Origin: DATEPR01 sp036502345
GTDB lineage: Bacteria > Actinomycetota > Actinomycetes > Mycobacteriales > Pseudonocardiaceae
NCBI GenBank assembly: GCA_036502345.1
Contig: DASXYT010000128.1
Location: 1-36,322 of the forward strand
DNA: 36,322 bases
Direction of reading: 5' to 3'
Positions 25,044 to 33,090 of the stretch are shown one piece after another. The notes below the pieces were generated by a model that had not been told where the DNA came from, searched no databases, and saw only the letters and a program-made list of their open reading frames with translations. Position numbers and translations under genes: made by a program. Each line of letters starts with the position of its first letter. Within the stretch, counting starts at the first letter, position 1.

Positions 25044-25712
25044 GTGCGGCTGCGATCGGTGCTCGGTGCGGGTGTGGTGCTGGTGGCCGTGATCGTCGCC
25101 GTGGTCCTGTTACGGGCCCACCCGGCACCCGCCGGACCGAACGAGGCCATACCGGCGCCGACAACCACGTCGCCACCGGTGGTGGACGCGCGGGCCACCA
25201 AGCTCACCGCCGCGTTCCTGCACACCGCTCAACTGCCGACCACCCTGCGCCTGGCCGATCCCGGTGACTCGACCAGGTTCCAGTTCGAGCGCTCCGTGGA
25301 TCCGGAACCCGGCCTTGACGACTTCGAGTACAGCGCGCAGGGCCTGCTGGTCCGCCGGTCCGACAACGCAGCACTGGACCGCGTGTCGGTGGTCGTCACG
25401 CAGGTGGACAGGGCTGACCGGCAACTCGGCTTCGGCACGTGCGGCTTCCAGGCGCACGACGGCTCGTCCTGTACCCAGCGGGTGTTCCCGGACGGCACGC
25501 GGGCCAAGGTGGTGCGCAACCCGGCCTTCGCGCAGAGTGTGGCCTCGGACGCGACCACGGGCGTGCGGCCCGGCATCCAGACCCAACTGGATGCCGTGTT
25601 CACCAACGGCACCCTGCTCGTCGTCACGCTGGACGCGGACAACGGCGCCGGTATCCCGCTCAACGACGCGGACATGCTCAAACTGGCGATGATCCCCGGA
25701 GTGTCCAGCTAG
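25044..25712 (+). CDS. Membrane-anchored hypothetical protein
   Basis: A 222-residue protein with one N-terminal hydrophobic helix (about residues 5-23), then a Pro/Thr-rich linker and an extracytoplasmic domain of about 160 residues. Two cysteines close together (FGTCGFQAHDGSSC) could form a disulphide. No lipobox is visible, so it is either anchored by the helix or secreted. I do not recognise a family. The gene converges with uppP and the two stop codons share CTAG at 25709-25712. Confidence 0.82.
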   Translation: MRLRSVLGAGVVLVAVIVAVVLLRAHPAPAGPNEAIPAPTTTSPPVVDARATKLTAAFLHTAQLPTTLRLADPGDSTRFQFERSVDPEPGLDDFEYSAQGLLVRRSDNAALDRVSVVVTQVDRADRQLGFGTCGFQAHDGSSCTQRVFPDGTRAKVVRNPAFAQSVASDATTGVRPGIQTQLDAVFTNGTLLVVTLDADNGAGIPLNDADMLKLAMIPGVSS

Positions 25713-26695
25713 CGGACGACGGTGAAGACGATGAACGAGCCGATACCGGCCACCAGGCAGTAGATGCCGAACGGCCTGAGCGTGCGCGTCTCGAAGTAGC
25801 TGGTCAGGAACCGCACCGAGATGAACGCCGCGACACCGGCCACCACCAGGCACACCATCGCAGGGCCGAGTGAGCCACGCATCTCCGGCTTGAGCAGGTC
25901 GGGCATCTTGAACAGACCGGCACCGAGGATGGCTGGCGTGGCCAACAGGAACGCGAACCTGGCCGCCTCGTCGTGCTTGAGACCGCGCAGCAGGCCACCC
26001 ACGATCGTGCTGCCCGACCGGCTGATACCGGGCAGCAGCGCCAGGATCTGGGCCGCGCCGATACCGATCGTCTCGCCGATGGACAGCTTGGCCAGTTTCG
26101 TGTCGATGGCCACGTCGCTGCCCACCGCGGTCATCGGCGTGGTCACCTCGGTGGCCGACACGGGCTGGATCAGCATCGTGTCGTCGTCCGAGCCGTCGTG
26201 CCTGCGCAGGGCCGCCATGAACTCCTCGTCGTCGGCCCGGTTGTTCTTGATCCGCTCCACGGCGAACAACACGGCGCCGTTCAACGTGAGGAACACCGAG
26301 GCCGGGATCGGTTTGCCAAGATCCTCCTGGACCACCTTGTCCAGCAGGATGCCCGCGATGCCGACCGGGATCGTGCCCAGCACCAGCAGCCAGGCCAGCC
26401 GCTGGTAGGTGGTCTCGACGTGGAAGTGCCGGATGGACGTGAACAGGCCGCCGACGATGCGCACCCAGTCCTGCCAGAAGAACACCACCAGCGCGATCGC
26501 GGTACCGACGTGCGCCGCAACGAGGATGTCCAGGTAGGGCGAGTTGGGCGCGGCCATGTCCATGTCCTGCGCCCATTTCCCGCCGATCAGGGCGGGCAGC
26601 AGCACTCCGTGTCCGAGGCTGGACACGGGAAACAGCTCGCTGACCCCCTGGACCAGGCCCGCGATGATCGCTTCCGGATAGGTGAAGGCGGACAT
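25709..26695 (-). CDS. uppP: Undecaprenyl-diphosphatase (BacA/UppP family)
   Basis: A 328-residue multi-helix membrane enzyme that dephosphorylates undecaprenyl diphosphate, recycling the lipid carrier of cell-wall synthesis and giving bacitracin resistance. The two catalytic motifs are QGVSELFPVSSLGHG (16-30) and LLPGISRSGST (220-230). It is longer than the usual 270-280 residues because of an acidic hydrophilic stretch of about 50 residues (152-202) between helices. The start is the ATG at 26695. A TAGGCT -10 lies at the complement of 26733-26738. Confidence 0.93.
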   Translation of the reverse strand: MSAFTYPEAIIAGLVQGVSELFPVSSLGHGVLLPALIGGKWAQDMDMAAPNSPYLDILVAAHVGTAIALVVFFWQDWVRIVGGLFTSIRHFHVETTYQRLAWLLVLGTIPVGIAGILLDKVVQEDLGKPIPASVFLTLNGAVLFAVERIKNNRADDEEFMAALRRHDGSDDDTMLIQPVSATEVTTPMTAVGSDVAIDTKLAKLSIGETIGIGAAQILALLPGISRSGSTIVGGLLRGLKHDEAARFAFLLATPAILGAGLFKMPDLLKPEMRGSLGPAMVCLVVAGVAAFISVRFLTSYFETRTLRPFGIYCLVAGIGSFIVFTVVR

Positions 26696-26732
26696 CGGCT
26701 CACTCTCGTCGGAATCCCTTTCAGGCTTGGTG

Positions 26733-26738
26733 AGCCTA
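26733..26738 (-). promoter_or_regulatory. Predicted -10 box of uppP
   Basis: The complement reads TAGGCT, 37 nt before the uppP ATG, giving a leader of about 30 nt. The ribosome site is weak. Confidence 0.4.
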
Positions 26739-26804
26739 TCGAGCTACCGACGGAGGTCGTTTCCGCACCTGATGTCAGCTGATGTCGAGGTCGAAGTCGG
26801 TGGT

Positions 26805-26851
26805 CCCGCGACAGACCGGGAGCGTCGGGGGAGTTCTCGGTCTGTCGCGGG
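26805..26851. terminator. 14-bp perfect hairpin between the module 2 small gene and uppP
   Basis: CCCGCGACAGACCG (26805-26818) is repeated inverted at 26838-26851 around a 19-nt loop. It sits after the stop of the leftward small Cys/His gene and before the uppP promoter, where a terminator would be expected. There is no U-tract, as is common for actinobacterial terminators. Confidence 0.6.
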
Positions 26852-26939
26852 TGCCGCCGGGTGACGCGGGTGGGGGAGGCGTCGGGATGGTGCGTCACCC
26901 GGCAGAGCTCCGGGGTGGACCCGGGCTCGTCTTGGCTGG

Positions 26940-27263
26940 TCAGCTGGCTCTGTGCAGCTGGTGTCGCCGGTCGCCGGGTTGGGCGTCGTCAGCGATGACC
27001 AGGCACAGGTGAGCTGCCAGGTAGGCACGGCACGGGGAGGGCAGCTTGCGGCTGAACCGCCGTCGCCGGCAGGTCGGGCACCTGCCGCGCTCGTCGGGGC
27101 TGTGCTCGTCGAGCAGCGCCCGCAGTGCTGTGACGATCTTCGGTAGTTCCACCCTGGCCAGGTCCAACGCGGTGCGGTCGTCCCCGCGCTGCGCTCGATG
27201 GACCAGATCGCCGAGGCGGTCGTGCAGTGATCGGTCGAGCTGGCCGAATAACGAACTGGCCAT
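26940..27263 (-). CDS. Small Cys/His (putative zinc-binding) protein, module 2
   Basis: A 107-residue protein, the same length as the one at 13086-13409. It has a helical N-terminal half, then CPTC (62-65), a basic spacer, C78 in LPSPC, and H85, again with six residues between the third Cys and the His. One more Cys (C87) follows. The segment ARVELPKIVTALRALLDEH aligns with ARSLVPDLTAIVRGILLDH of the first copy. It diverges from an XRE-DUF5753 regulator in the same layout. The ATG at 27263 was chosen for matching length, with AGGGG about 11 bases upstream. Function unknown. Confidence 0.75.
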   Translation of the reverse strand: MASSLFGQLDRSLHDRLGDLVHRAQRGDDRTALDLARVELPKIVTALRALLDEHSPDERGRCPTCRRRRFSRKLPSPCRAYLAAHLCLVIADDAQPGDRRHQLHRAS

Positions 27264-27565
27264 AACCGTCAGGATCCCCTCTTCGCGACCGTCATGGTTC
27301 TGACGACGGCCCGGATGTTCGACACGCGGGTTTGCCACTTTGTGCCTGATTTGTGCCTACGGGCTACGATCTCTGCCAGCTTGTCGGGCTGGTTGCCGTC
27401 AGGCACGAATAGCAGCCTGCGACGGCGGGCCGAATTCTGCAAGTTGCAATACACGGATGGGTGACATCATCTGGTGCTCGTCCGAACTGGCGAACAGAAT
27501 GTGCGCCAGATGCGAGTCCCGGTAGTGCTACTGGCGGGCTCGTGTCCCCGCCGTGGAAGGTGACG
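27264..27565. promoter_or_regulatory. Divergent intergenic region of module 2 with candidate operators
   Basis: This 302-bp gap holds no convincing gene. It contains a tandem repeat TTTGTGCCT (27339-27347 and 27350-27358), whose first copy includes TTGTGC. That hexamer is followed 19 nt later by TACGAT (27365-27370), a possible rightward promoter. A perfect palindrome TGCAAGTTGCA lies at 27438-27448, next to an AATACA that could be a second -10. Either element may bind the XRE regulator encoded at its right. Confidence 0.35.
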
Positions 27566-28414
27566 ATGGTGCGCAGCCACAGTCCCACTGTTCGTCGCCG
27601 ACGGCTGGCCGCCGAACTTCGCAGACTGCGCGACCGCGCCCAGCTGACCATCGAGGACGTGGCCGAGAAACTGGCCTGCTCGTCATCGAAGATCAGCAGG
27701 ATCGAGACCGGTCACGTCGGCGTCAGCCCCAAGGACGCCAGGGAACTGCTGCGTCTCTACGGTGTGCCGGACGACCAACTCGAAGCGCTGGTCCAACTCG
27801 CCAAGGAAGCCCGCAAACGGGGCTGGTGGCACGCCTACAACGAGGTGTTCACCGGCGCGTTCGTCGGCCTTGAGTCGGAAGCGTCGTCGCTGCGGGCATT
27901 CCAGGCGTTGCTGGTGCCCGGTCAGTTGCAGACCGAGGACTACATGCGGGCGGTGATCCGCGCCGCCCGCCCGGACGCTCCGCAGGCGGACCTGGAGAAG
28001 CGGGTCAAGGCGCGGCTGGCCCGCCAGCAACTGCTCACCGACGCCGACCCGCCCAAGTACTGGGCGATCATCGACGAGGCGGTGCTGTGGCGGACGGTCG
28101 GCAGCGAGAAGGTCATGCAGACACAGCTGAAGCGGCTGGCCAACCGTGCGGTGCTGCCGCACGTGACCATCCAGGTGGTGCCGTTCTCGGCCGGCGCGCA
28201 CGCCGGTATGGAAGGCCCATTCCTTATTCTCAGTTTTCCTGACCAAACTGACCCGGATGTCGTGTACGTCGACAACACGACGACCGGGGTTTATCTGGAA
28301 GAGCCGGCCGAAATTCTGCGTTACACATTGATGTTCGACCATCTTCGGGCTGCGGCGCTCTCACCGGATGAGACACTGGCCAGGATTACCGATGCGGTAT
28401 CTCGGTACTCCTGA
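27566..28414 (+). CDS. XRE-family regulator with DUF5753 domain, module 2
   Basis: A 282-residue homologue of the regulator at 13545-14387. The helix-turn-helix covers about residues 9-65 (LTIEDVAEKLACSSSKISRIETGHVG). DUF5753 follows, with FQALLVPGQLQTEDYMRAV, RVKARLARQQLL, WAIIDEAVLWR, VTIQVVPFSAGAHAGMEGPF and VYLEEPAEILRYTLMFDHL. The ATG at 27566 is preceded by GGAAGGTG. An in-frame upstream ATG at 27461 looks non-coding. The DUF397 gene follows after 28 bp. Confidence 0.92.
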   Translation: MVRSHSPTVRRRRLAAELRRLRDRAQLTIEDVAEKLACSSSKISRIETGHVGVSPKDARELLRLYGVPDDQLEALVQLAKEARKRGWWHAYNEVFTGAFVGLESEASSLRAFQALLVPGQLQTEDYMRAVIRAARPDAPQADLEKRVKARLARQQLLTDADPPKYWAIIDEAVLWRTVGSEKVMQTQLKRLANRAVLPHVTIQVVPFSAGAHAGMEGPFLILSFPDQTDPDVVYVDNTTTGVYLEEPAEILRYTLMFDHLRAAALSPDETLARITDAVSRYS

Positions 28415-28442
28415 ACAGGTAAAACAATGGAAGGAGCGGGGT

Positions 28443-28646
28443 GTGACCCTTTCAGGTCGGGATGAACTGCTGTGGCGCAAGAGCAGTCACAGCGGTGGTG
28501 GGAACGATTGCCTAGAAATATCCTCGGTCGCCGTCGGAACCGCTGTCCGTGACTCGAAGAATCCGGACGGCCCGCAGCTGCGCTTCGGCTCCGCAGGCTG
28601 GGCGGCGTTCGTCGGCCAGGCGCAGTCCGAGTTGTCAGCACGCTGA
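28443..28646 (+). CDS. DUF397 protein, module 2
   Basis: A 67-residue DUF397 (BldB/Scr2-like) protein: LLWRKSSHSGG, NDCLEIS and TAVRDSKNPDGPQL are the family signature, and AWAAF-like GWAAFVGQ closes it. The GTG at 28443 was chosen because AAGGAG lies six bases upstream. The frame is open further 5' to 28368, inside the regulator gene. A strong hairpin follows directly. Confidence 0.9.
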   Translation: MTLSGRDELLWRKSSHSGGGNDCLEISSVAVGTAVRDSKNPDGPQLRFGSAGWAAFVGQAQSELSAR

Positions 28647-28651
28647 TCACT

Positions 28652-28697
28652 CCGGGCGCGGGGTAAGGGAGCCACGGACCCCTTACCCCGCGCCCGG
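28652..28697 (+). terminator. 18-bp perfect terminator hairpin after module 2
   Basis: CCGGGCGCGGGGTAAGGG (28652-28669) and its exact complement (28680-28697) surround a 10-nt loop, starting six bases after the DUF397 stop. There is no U-tract. It would insulate the module from the genes to the right. The rest of the gap to 28822 shows nothing else clear. Confidence 0.75.
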
Positions 28698-28822
28698 CGG
28701 TTACGGAGAGCTGCGTAAGGGGTGGCGCGGCCCAGGACCACGTGATCGCCCCATGTCGGCCGGCATCCCTCACGACGACTGTCTACCTCGGCACTACAGG
28801 ACACCAACCGAGGAGACAAGTC

Positions 28823-28969
28823 ATGATCAACTGGACCGACGAGGCAATGCGGGCCGAAGCCGACTACCGCCGTCAGAGCCTGCACCGCATGGTCTCCCAC
28901 CGGCGTTCCGCCGAGGGCCGGCGCTCCGGCGCCTGGCACAGGTGGATGCCTCGGGGGCGACGGCACTGA
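28823..28969 (+). CDS. Small basic hypothetical protein (48 aa)
   Basis: A short ORF beginning MINWTDEAMRAEADYRRQSL and ending in a strongly basic tail (MPRGRRH). The ATG has a strong GAGGAG ribosome site seven bases upstream, which is the main reason to accept it. It lies 36 bp before the large LuxR-type regulator gene on the same strand and may be co-transcribed with it. No function recognised. Confidence 0.55.
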   Translation: MINWTDEAMRAEADYRRQSLHRMVSHRRSAEGRRSGAWHRWMPRGRRH

Positions 28970-29005
28970 CGGTGGCACGGATCGTTGTCGGGGAGCTGCG
29001 CGACA

Positions 29006-32002
29006 ATGGACCTCGTGCCTAGGCTCGGATCGGGAATTCCGCTGGTGGCGCGTGCGGCTGAGATGGCTCGGCTGCACGCGTCACTTGCGCGTGCCGAGGT
29101 GGGCGCCGCCAGCGCGGTGCTGGTCAGCGGCGACGCCGGGGTCGGCAAGTCGCGCCTGCTGGACGAGTTGGGCCGGGACGCGCTGTCCCGGGGCGGCATG
29201 GTGTTGTCCGGCCGCTGCCTCGACGTCGGCGAGACCGGTCTGCCGTATCTGCCGTTCGTGGAGATCCTGGTCTATCTGAACCGCCAGGACCCGGCTGCCG
29301 TGCGCAGGTGGCCCGCGTTGGCCAGGCTGCTGCCCGAGTCGAGCATGCCGGCGCGGCCAGAGCCGATGAGTACATCGCCCCGGCCGGGCGGTTCGAACGC
29401 GGCGCCCGAGCGCGACCTCGGCCAGTTGCAGCTGTTCGACGCCCTGTTCAGCCTGCTCGCCGAGCTGTCCACCGACCGGTGTGTCGTGCTCGTCGTCGAG
29501 GACCTGCACTGGGCCGACTCGTCCACCCGTGACCTGCTGTCCTTCCTGGTATCCCGGCTACGCAACCAGCGGCTGTTGATCGTGGGCAGCTACCGGGCCG
29601 ACGACCTGTACCGCAGGCATCCGCTGCGCCCGCTGCTCGCCGAATTGATCCGGCTGCCGGCCGTGGAACGGATCGACCTCACCCCGTTCGACGTCGAGGA
29701 CGCCTGCCGGTTCGTGGCCGCGCTGGCCGAGGAACCCGTGCCGGACGACGTGCTGCGGGAGATCGCGGAACGCTCCGAGGGCAACGCGTTCTTCGCGGAA
29801 GAGCTCATGGCCGCCCATGCCGACCACGGCGACGGCGTGCCGACCGGCCTCGCCGACGTGCTGCTCGGCCGGATCGAACGGCTCAGCCCGAACGCCCAGG
29901 GCGTCGTGCGGATCGCGTCGGTGGCCGGTAGGCGGGTGTGGCACTCCATCCTGCAGGCCGTCACCGATCTCGGCCCGGTCGAACTGGACGAGGCGCTGCG
30001 CGAGGCCGTGCAGCACCACGTGCTGGTGGTCGAGGACCGGGAGGACCGGTACACGTTCCGGCACGCCCTGCTCCGTGAGGCCGTCTACGGCGACCTGCTG
30101 CCCGGTGAACGGGTCCGCATGCACGGCGCCTACGCCAAGCACATCGCGGCAGCCGATGGCCGCCGCGGTTCGGCCGCCGCCCTGGCCCACCACAGCCTGC
30201 AGAGCCACGACATACGCACCGCGCTGGCCGCGTCGGTCCGGGCCGCCGACGAGGCAGCCAGCATCGGCGCGCCCGCCGAGGCGCTGCGGCACGTCGAGCA
30301 GGCACTGAAACTGTGGGACGCGGTGCCGGCCGACGAACGCCCGGTCGGCGTGAGCGAGGCAGGGCTGCTCCGGCAGGCCAGCTACCAGGCCGCGACGGCG
30401 GGCGAGCCGGAACGGTCGGTCGCGTTCGCCAGGTCCGCCGTGGACCGGTTCGCCGACATCGAGGAGCCGGAGGACGCCGCCCAGTCCTACCGGCGGCTGG
30501 CCCAGGCGCTGATCAACCTGGACGAAAAGGGTGCCGAGGCGCGCGAGGCCATCGAGAACGCGTGGCGACTGGTCGCCGACCGACCGCCCACCTACACCAG
30601 GGCGTGGGTGCAGGCCGTGCTGGCGATGGCGCTGCGGCGCAGTGACCCGGTCGCCGCGCGCCAGGCCGCCGAGAACGCCATCTCCGACGGGCGCGCGGTG
30701 CACGCGCTGGGCGCCGAGGCGGACGCGCTGGTCACCCTCGGCATGCTGGACGAGTACGACGGCGCCGTCGACGGCGCGGTCCGGCACTTCAGGGCCGCCA
30801 TCCGCACCGCGGGCCAGGTGGAGGCGTTCAGCACCGAGTTGCGCGCCAGGTACTTCCTCGGCCTGCACTGCTTCGACAGGGGCGAACTCACCGAAGCGGT
30901 CACCGAACTGGACGCCGCGTCCAAGCGCGCCAAGGTGAACGGCCTGAGCCTGAGCAGCTACGGCGTCGAGATCCGCGTCCTGCGGGCGATCGGCAAGTAC
31001 ATGACCGGCGACTGGGACGGCAGTGAGATGGCGGCCGAACCGCCGGGCCGCCGGATGTCCGACACCGTGCTGGCCAGGCTCGCCGCGGCGAGCGCGTTCG
31101 TCACGGTTGGTCGGGGGCAGTTCGAGGACGCCCAGAAGCTGCTCGGCGAACTGCGCCAGCACTGGCACCGGGATGTCGAGATCGTGCTGCTCAGCGGTTA
31201 CGCCGAGGCCGAACTCGCGCTGTGGCGCAACCGACCGGAACGCGCTGCCAAGCTGGTCGACGAGGTCACCGACTGGCTGGCCAAGGCAGGCTGGGAGTGG
31301 ATGATCGGCCGGATCCGGCTGGCCGCGTGGGGTGTGGCCGCGCAGGTCGAACTGGCCAGGAAGGCCCGTCGGGAACGGCGCGCCGACGCCGAGGCGGCCG
31401 CTGTCGCCGAGGGTGAACGGCTGGCCGCCGACGCAGCGCTGGTGGCCGGCACCGGCAGGCCGTGGACCGGCAAACTGGGTGCCGAGGGCCTTGCCTGGCT
31501 GGCCACCGTGCACGCCGAGGCGTCCCGGCTGACCGGCGGCGGCGATCCCGCGCTGTGGCGGCAGGCCGTCGAGGCGTTCGACTACGGCAGCATCTACGAG
31601 CAGGCCATCGGCAGGCTCCGGCTGGCCGAGGCGCTACTGGCCGCCGACGACAGGGCCGGCGCCACCGAGGAGTTGGTCGCTGTCGCGGAGACCACGACCA
31701 AGCTGGGTGCCCGGCCGCTGGCCGACGCCGCGGCCGAGTTGGCCCGGCGCGGCAGGCTCACCGTGCCCGGCCTGGCCGAGGCCCGGGACCACGTCGACCC
31801 GTTCACGCCGAGGGAACGCGCGGTGCTCTCGTTGGTCGCGCTCGGCAGGACCAACCGTGAGGTCGGCCAGGAGCTCTACATCAGCGAGAAGACGGTCAGC
31901 GTGCACCTGTCCAGGATCATGGCGAAGCTCGGCGCGAGCCGTCGCGCCGAAGCCGTCGCCACGGCCTACGACCGGGGGCTGCTGGAGCGGGCCAGCGACT
32001 GA
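29006..32002 (+). CDS. LuxR-family ATPase regulator (AAA_16-TPR-HTH)
   Basis: A 998-residue LAL/MalT-like regulator. The N-terminal AAA_16 ATPase has Walker A VSGDAGVGKSRLL (K48) and Walker B CVVLVVEDLHWADSS. The middle ~600 residues are Ala-rich helical TPR-like repeats. The C-terminus is a LuxR-type helix-turn-helix (FTPRERAVLSLVALGRTNREVGQELYISEKTVSVHLSRIM). Such proteins are usually transcription activators controlled by ATP and a ligand. The ATG at 29006 has GGGGAG about ten bases upstream. TTG 28985 and GTG 29015 are alternatives. Its 3' end overlaps the convergent ACT-GNAT gene by 37 bp. Confidence 0.93.
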   Translation: MDLVPRLGSGIPLVARAAEMARLHASLARAEVGAASAVLVSGDAGVGKSRLLDELGRDALSRGGMVLSGRCLDVGETGLPYLPFVEILVYLNRQDPAAVRRWPALARLLPESSMPARPEPMSTSPRPGGSNAAPERDLGQLQLFDALFSLLAELSTDRCVVLVVEDLHWADSSTRDLLSFLVSRLRNQRLLIVGSYRADDLYRRHPLRPLLAELIRLPAVERIDLTPFDVEDACRFVAALAEEPVPDDVLREIAERSEGNAFFAEELMAAHADHGDGVPTGLADVLLGRIERLSPNAQGVVRIASVAGRRVWHSILQAVTDLGPVELDEALREAVQHHVLVVEDREDRYTFRHALLREAVYGDLLPGERVRMHGAYAKHIAAADGRRGSAAALAHHSLQSHDIRTALAASVRAADEAASIGAPAEALRHVEQALKLWDAVPADERPVGVSEAGLLRQASYQAATAGEPERSVAFARSAVDRFADIEEPEDAAQSYRRLAQALINLDEKGAEAREAIENAWRLVADRPPTYTRAWVQAVLAMALRRSDPVAARQAAENAISDGRAVHALGAEADALVTLGMLDEYDGAVDGAVRHFRAAIRTAGQVEAFSTELRARYFLGLHCFDRGELTEAVTELDAASKRAKVNGLSLSSYGVEIRVLRAIGKYMTGDWDGSEMAAEPPGRRMSDTVLARLAAASAFVTVGRGQFEDAQKLLGELRQHWHRDVEIVLLSGYAEAELALWRNRPERAAKLVDEVTDWLAKAGWEWMIGRIRLAAWGVAAQVELARKARRERRADAEAAAVAEGERLAADAALVAGTGRPWTGKLGAEGLAWLATVHAEASRLTGGGDPALWRQAVEAFDYGSIYEQAIGRLRLAEALLAADDRAGATEELVAVAETTTKLGARPLADAAAELARRGRLTVPGLAEARDHVDPFTPRERAVLSLVALGRTNREVGQELYISEKTVSVHLSRIMAKLGASRRAEAVATAYDRGLLERASD

Positions 32003-33045
32003 TCGTCGGCCTCGTCCTTGGCCGCGATGTGCACGGCCACCCGGAGCAGGTCGTCCTCGAACCGCGTCGACACCGTGTATCCGGCCCTCTCGGCGGCCTT
32101 GAGCAGGCCGCGTTCGCTGGGTAGGCACCAGCCGAACAGTTCGGTGTGCCCGGCTGCCCTGGCCGCTCGCACCAGGTGGGCCAGCAGTGCCGAACCGATG
32201 CCCTTGATCTGCCAGTCGTCCTCGACCAGCAGTGACACCTCGCCGATCGCCGGATCGTTCGTGTTGATCAACTGGCCGACCGCGACCACCTGATGGCCGG
32301 TCACGCCGACCACGGTCCGGCCGCGGGCCGGGACGAGCAGGCGGTTCAGCAGTCGGCGGGGCAGGCTCCTGGTGCCGGTGTGGTAGCGGGCGAACAGCGT
32401 GGTCCTGGAGCACCGGTCGTGCATCGCGGACACGGCGTCCGCGTCCGTCGGCCTGCTGTCCCGCAGTACGACGCCTGCGCCGTCGGGCGTGACGACGGCG
32501 GTCGGGCCGATCGGGGCACCCAGCGCACGCACCAGGTCGGCCAGCGCCGCCGCCCTGGCCAGTTCGACCTCGGTGAACGGCGCCCAGCCCCGGCGCAGTT
32601 CGACGTCGGTGTCGTCGACGGCGGGCACGGTGACCTGCCGGCCGCCTGCCGGATCCGGCTCGTGCTCGGCGGTTTTCGGTTCGGCCGAGTCGGCGCCCAG
32701 CAGCACGCGGGCCGATTCCGCGTAGCCGGCCGAGCCGTCGACCAGCGTGGCCGCGACCCGTAGCGCTGCAGTCGGGGCATCGGTCAGGTCGGTCATCTGG
32801 GCTTTCGTGATGCCGGCGCACCGGCCGCCGACCGAGCGGACCAGGGTGACCAGTTCGGCGGGCCGGAGCTCGTCCGGCGTGCTGACGATCAGGTCGTCGA
32901 TCACGCCGCCGGGCACCGGCAGCACGGTCAGCGCCAGGATGTTGCAGTCCGTGTCGGCCAGCGAGGTGGCCAGCCGGGCCAGTGTGCCGGGGCGGTCGTT
33001 GAGCTCGACGCGCAGCCGCCAGGTGGGTGGATGTGCGGCGTCCAT
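31966..33045 (-). CDS. ACT-GNAT fusion acetyltransferase (amino-acid-regulated type)
   Basis: A 359-residue protein. The first ~80 residues are an ACT domain (WRLRVELNDRPGTLARLATSLADTDCNILAL), which usually binds amino acids. A poorly conserved linker follows. Residues about 195-340 are a GNAT domain with the acetyl-CoA loop QIKGIGSALL, the preceding GEVSLLVED strand and a late LLKAAERAGY. Actinobacterial ACT-GNAT proteins are known as lysine acetyltransferases of metabolic enzymes such as acetyl-CoA synthetase, allosterically controlled by amino acids. That role is inferred here. The gene converges with and overlaps the LuxR gene. Confidence 0.87.
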   Translation of the reverse strand: MDAAHPPTWRLRVELNDRPGTLARLATSLADTDCNILALTVLPVPGGVIDDLIVSTPDELRPAELVTLVRSVGGRCAGITKAQMTDLTDAPTAALRVAATLVDGSAGYAESARVLLGADSAEPKTAEHEPDPAGGRQVTVPAVDDTDVELRRGWAPFTEVELARAAALADLVRALGAPIGPTAVVTPDGAGVVLRDSRPTDADAVSAMHDRCSRTTLFARYHTGTRSLPRRLLNRLLVPARGRTVVGVTGHQVVAVGQLINTNDPAIGEVSLLVEDDWQIKGIGSALLAHLVRAARAAGHTELFGWCLPSERGLLKAAERAGYTVSTRFEDDLLRVAVHIAAKDEADDQSLARSSSPRS

Positions 33046-33090
33046 GGATCCAGCGTGCGGCCGAGTTGTTGCCGGCAGGCGACGGGCGTG

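Noticed and set aside
29558..31513. 651-codon minus-strand open frame opposite the LuxR regulator
   Set aside because: Shadow of the Ala-rich TPR region; the plus strand carries Walker and HTH motifs.
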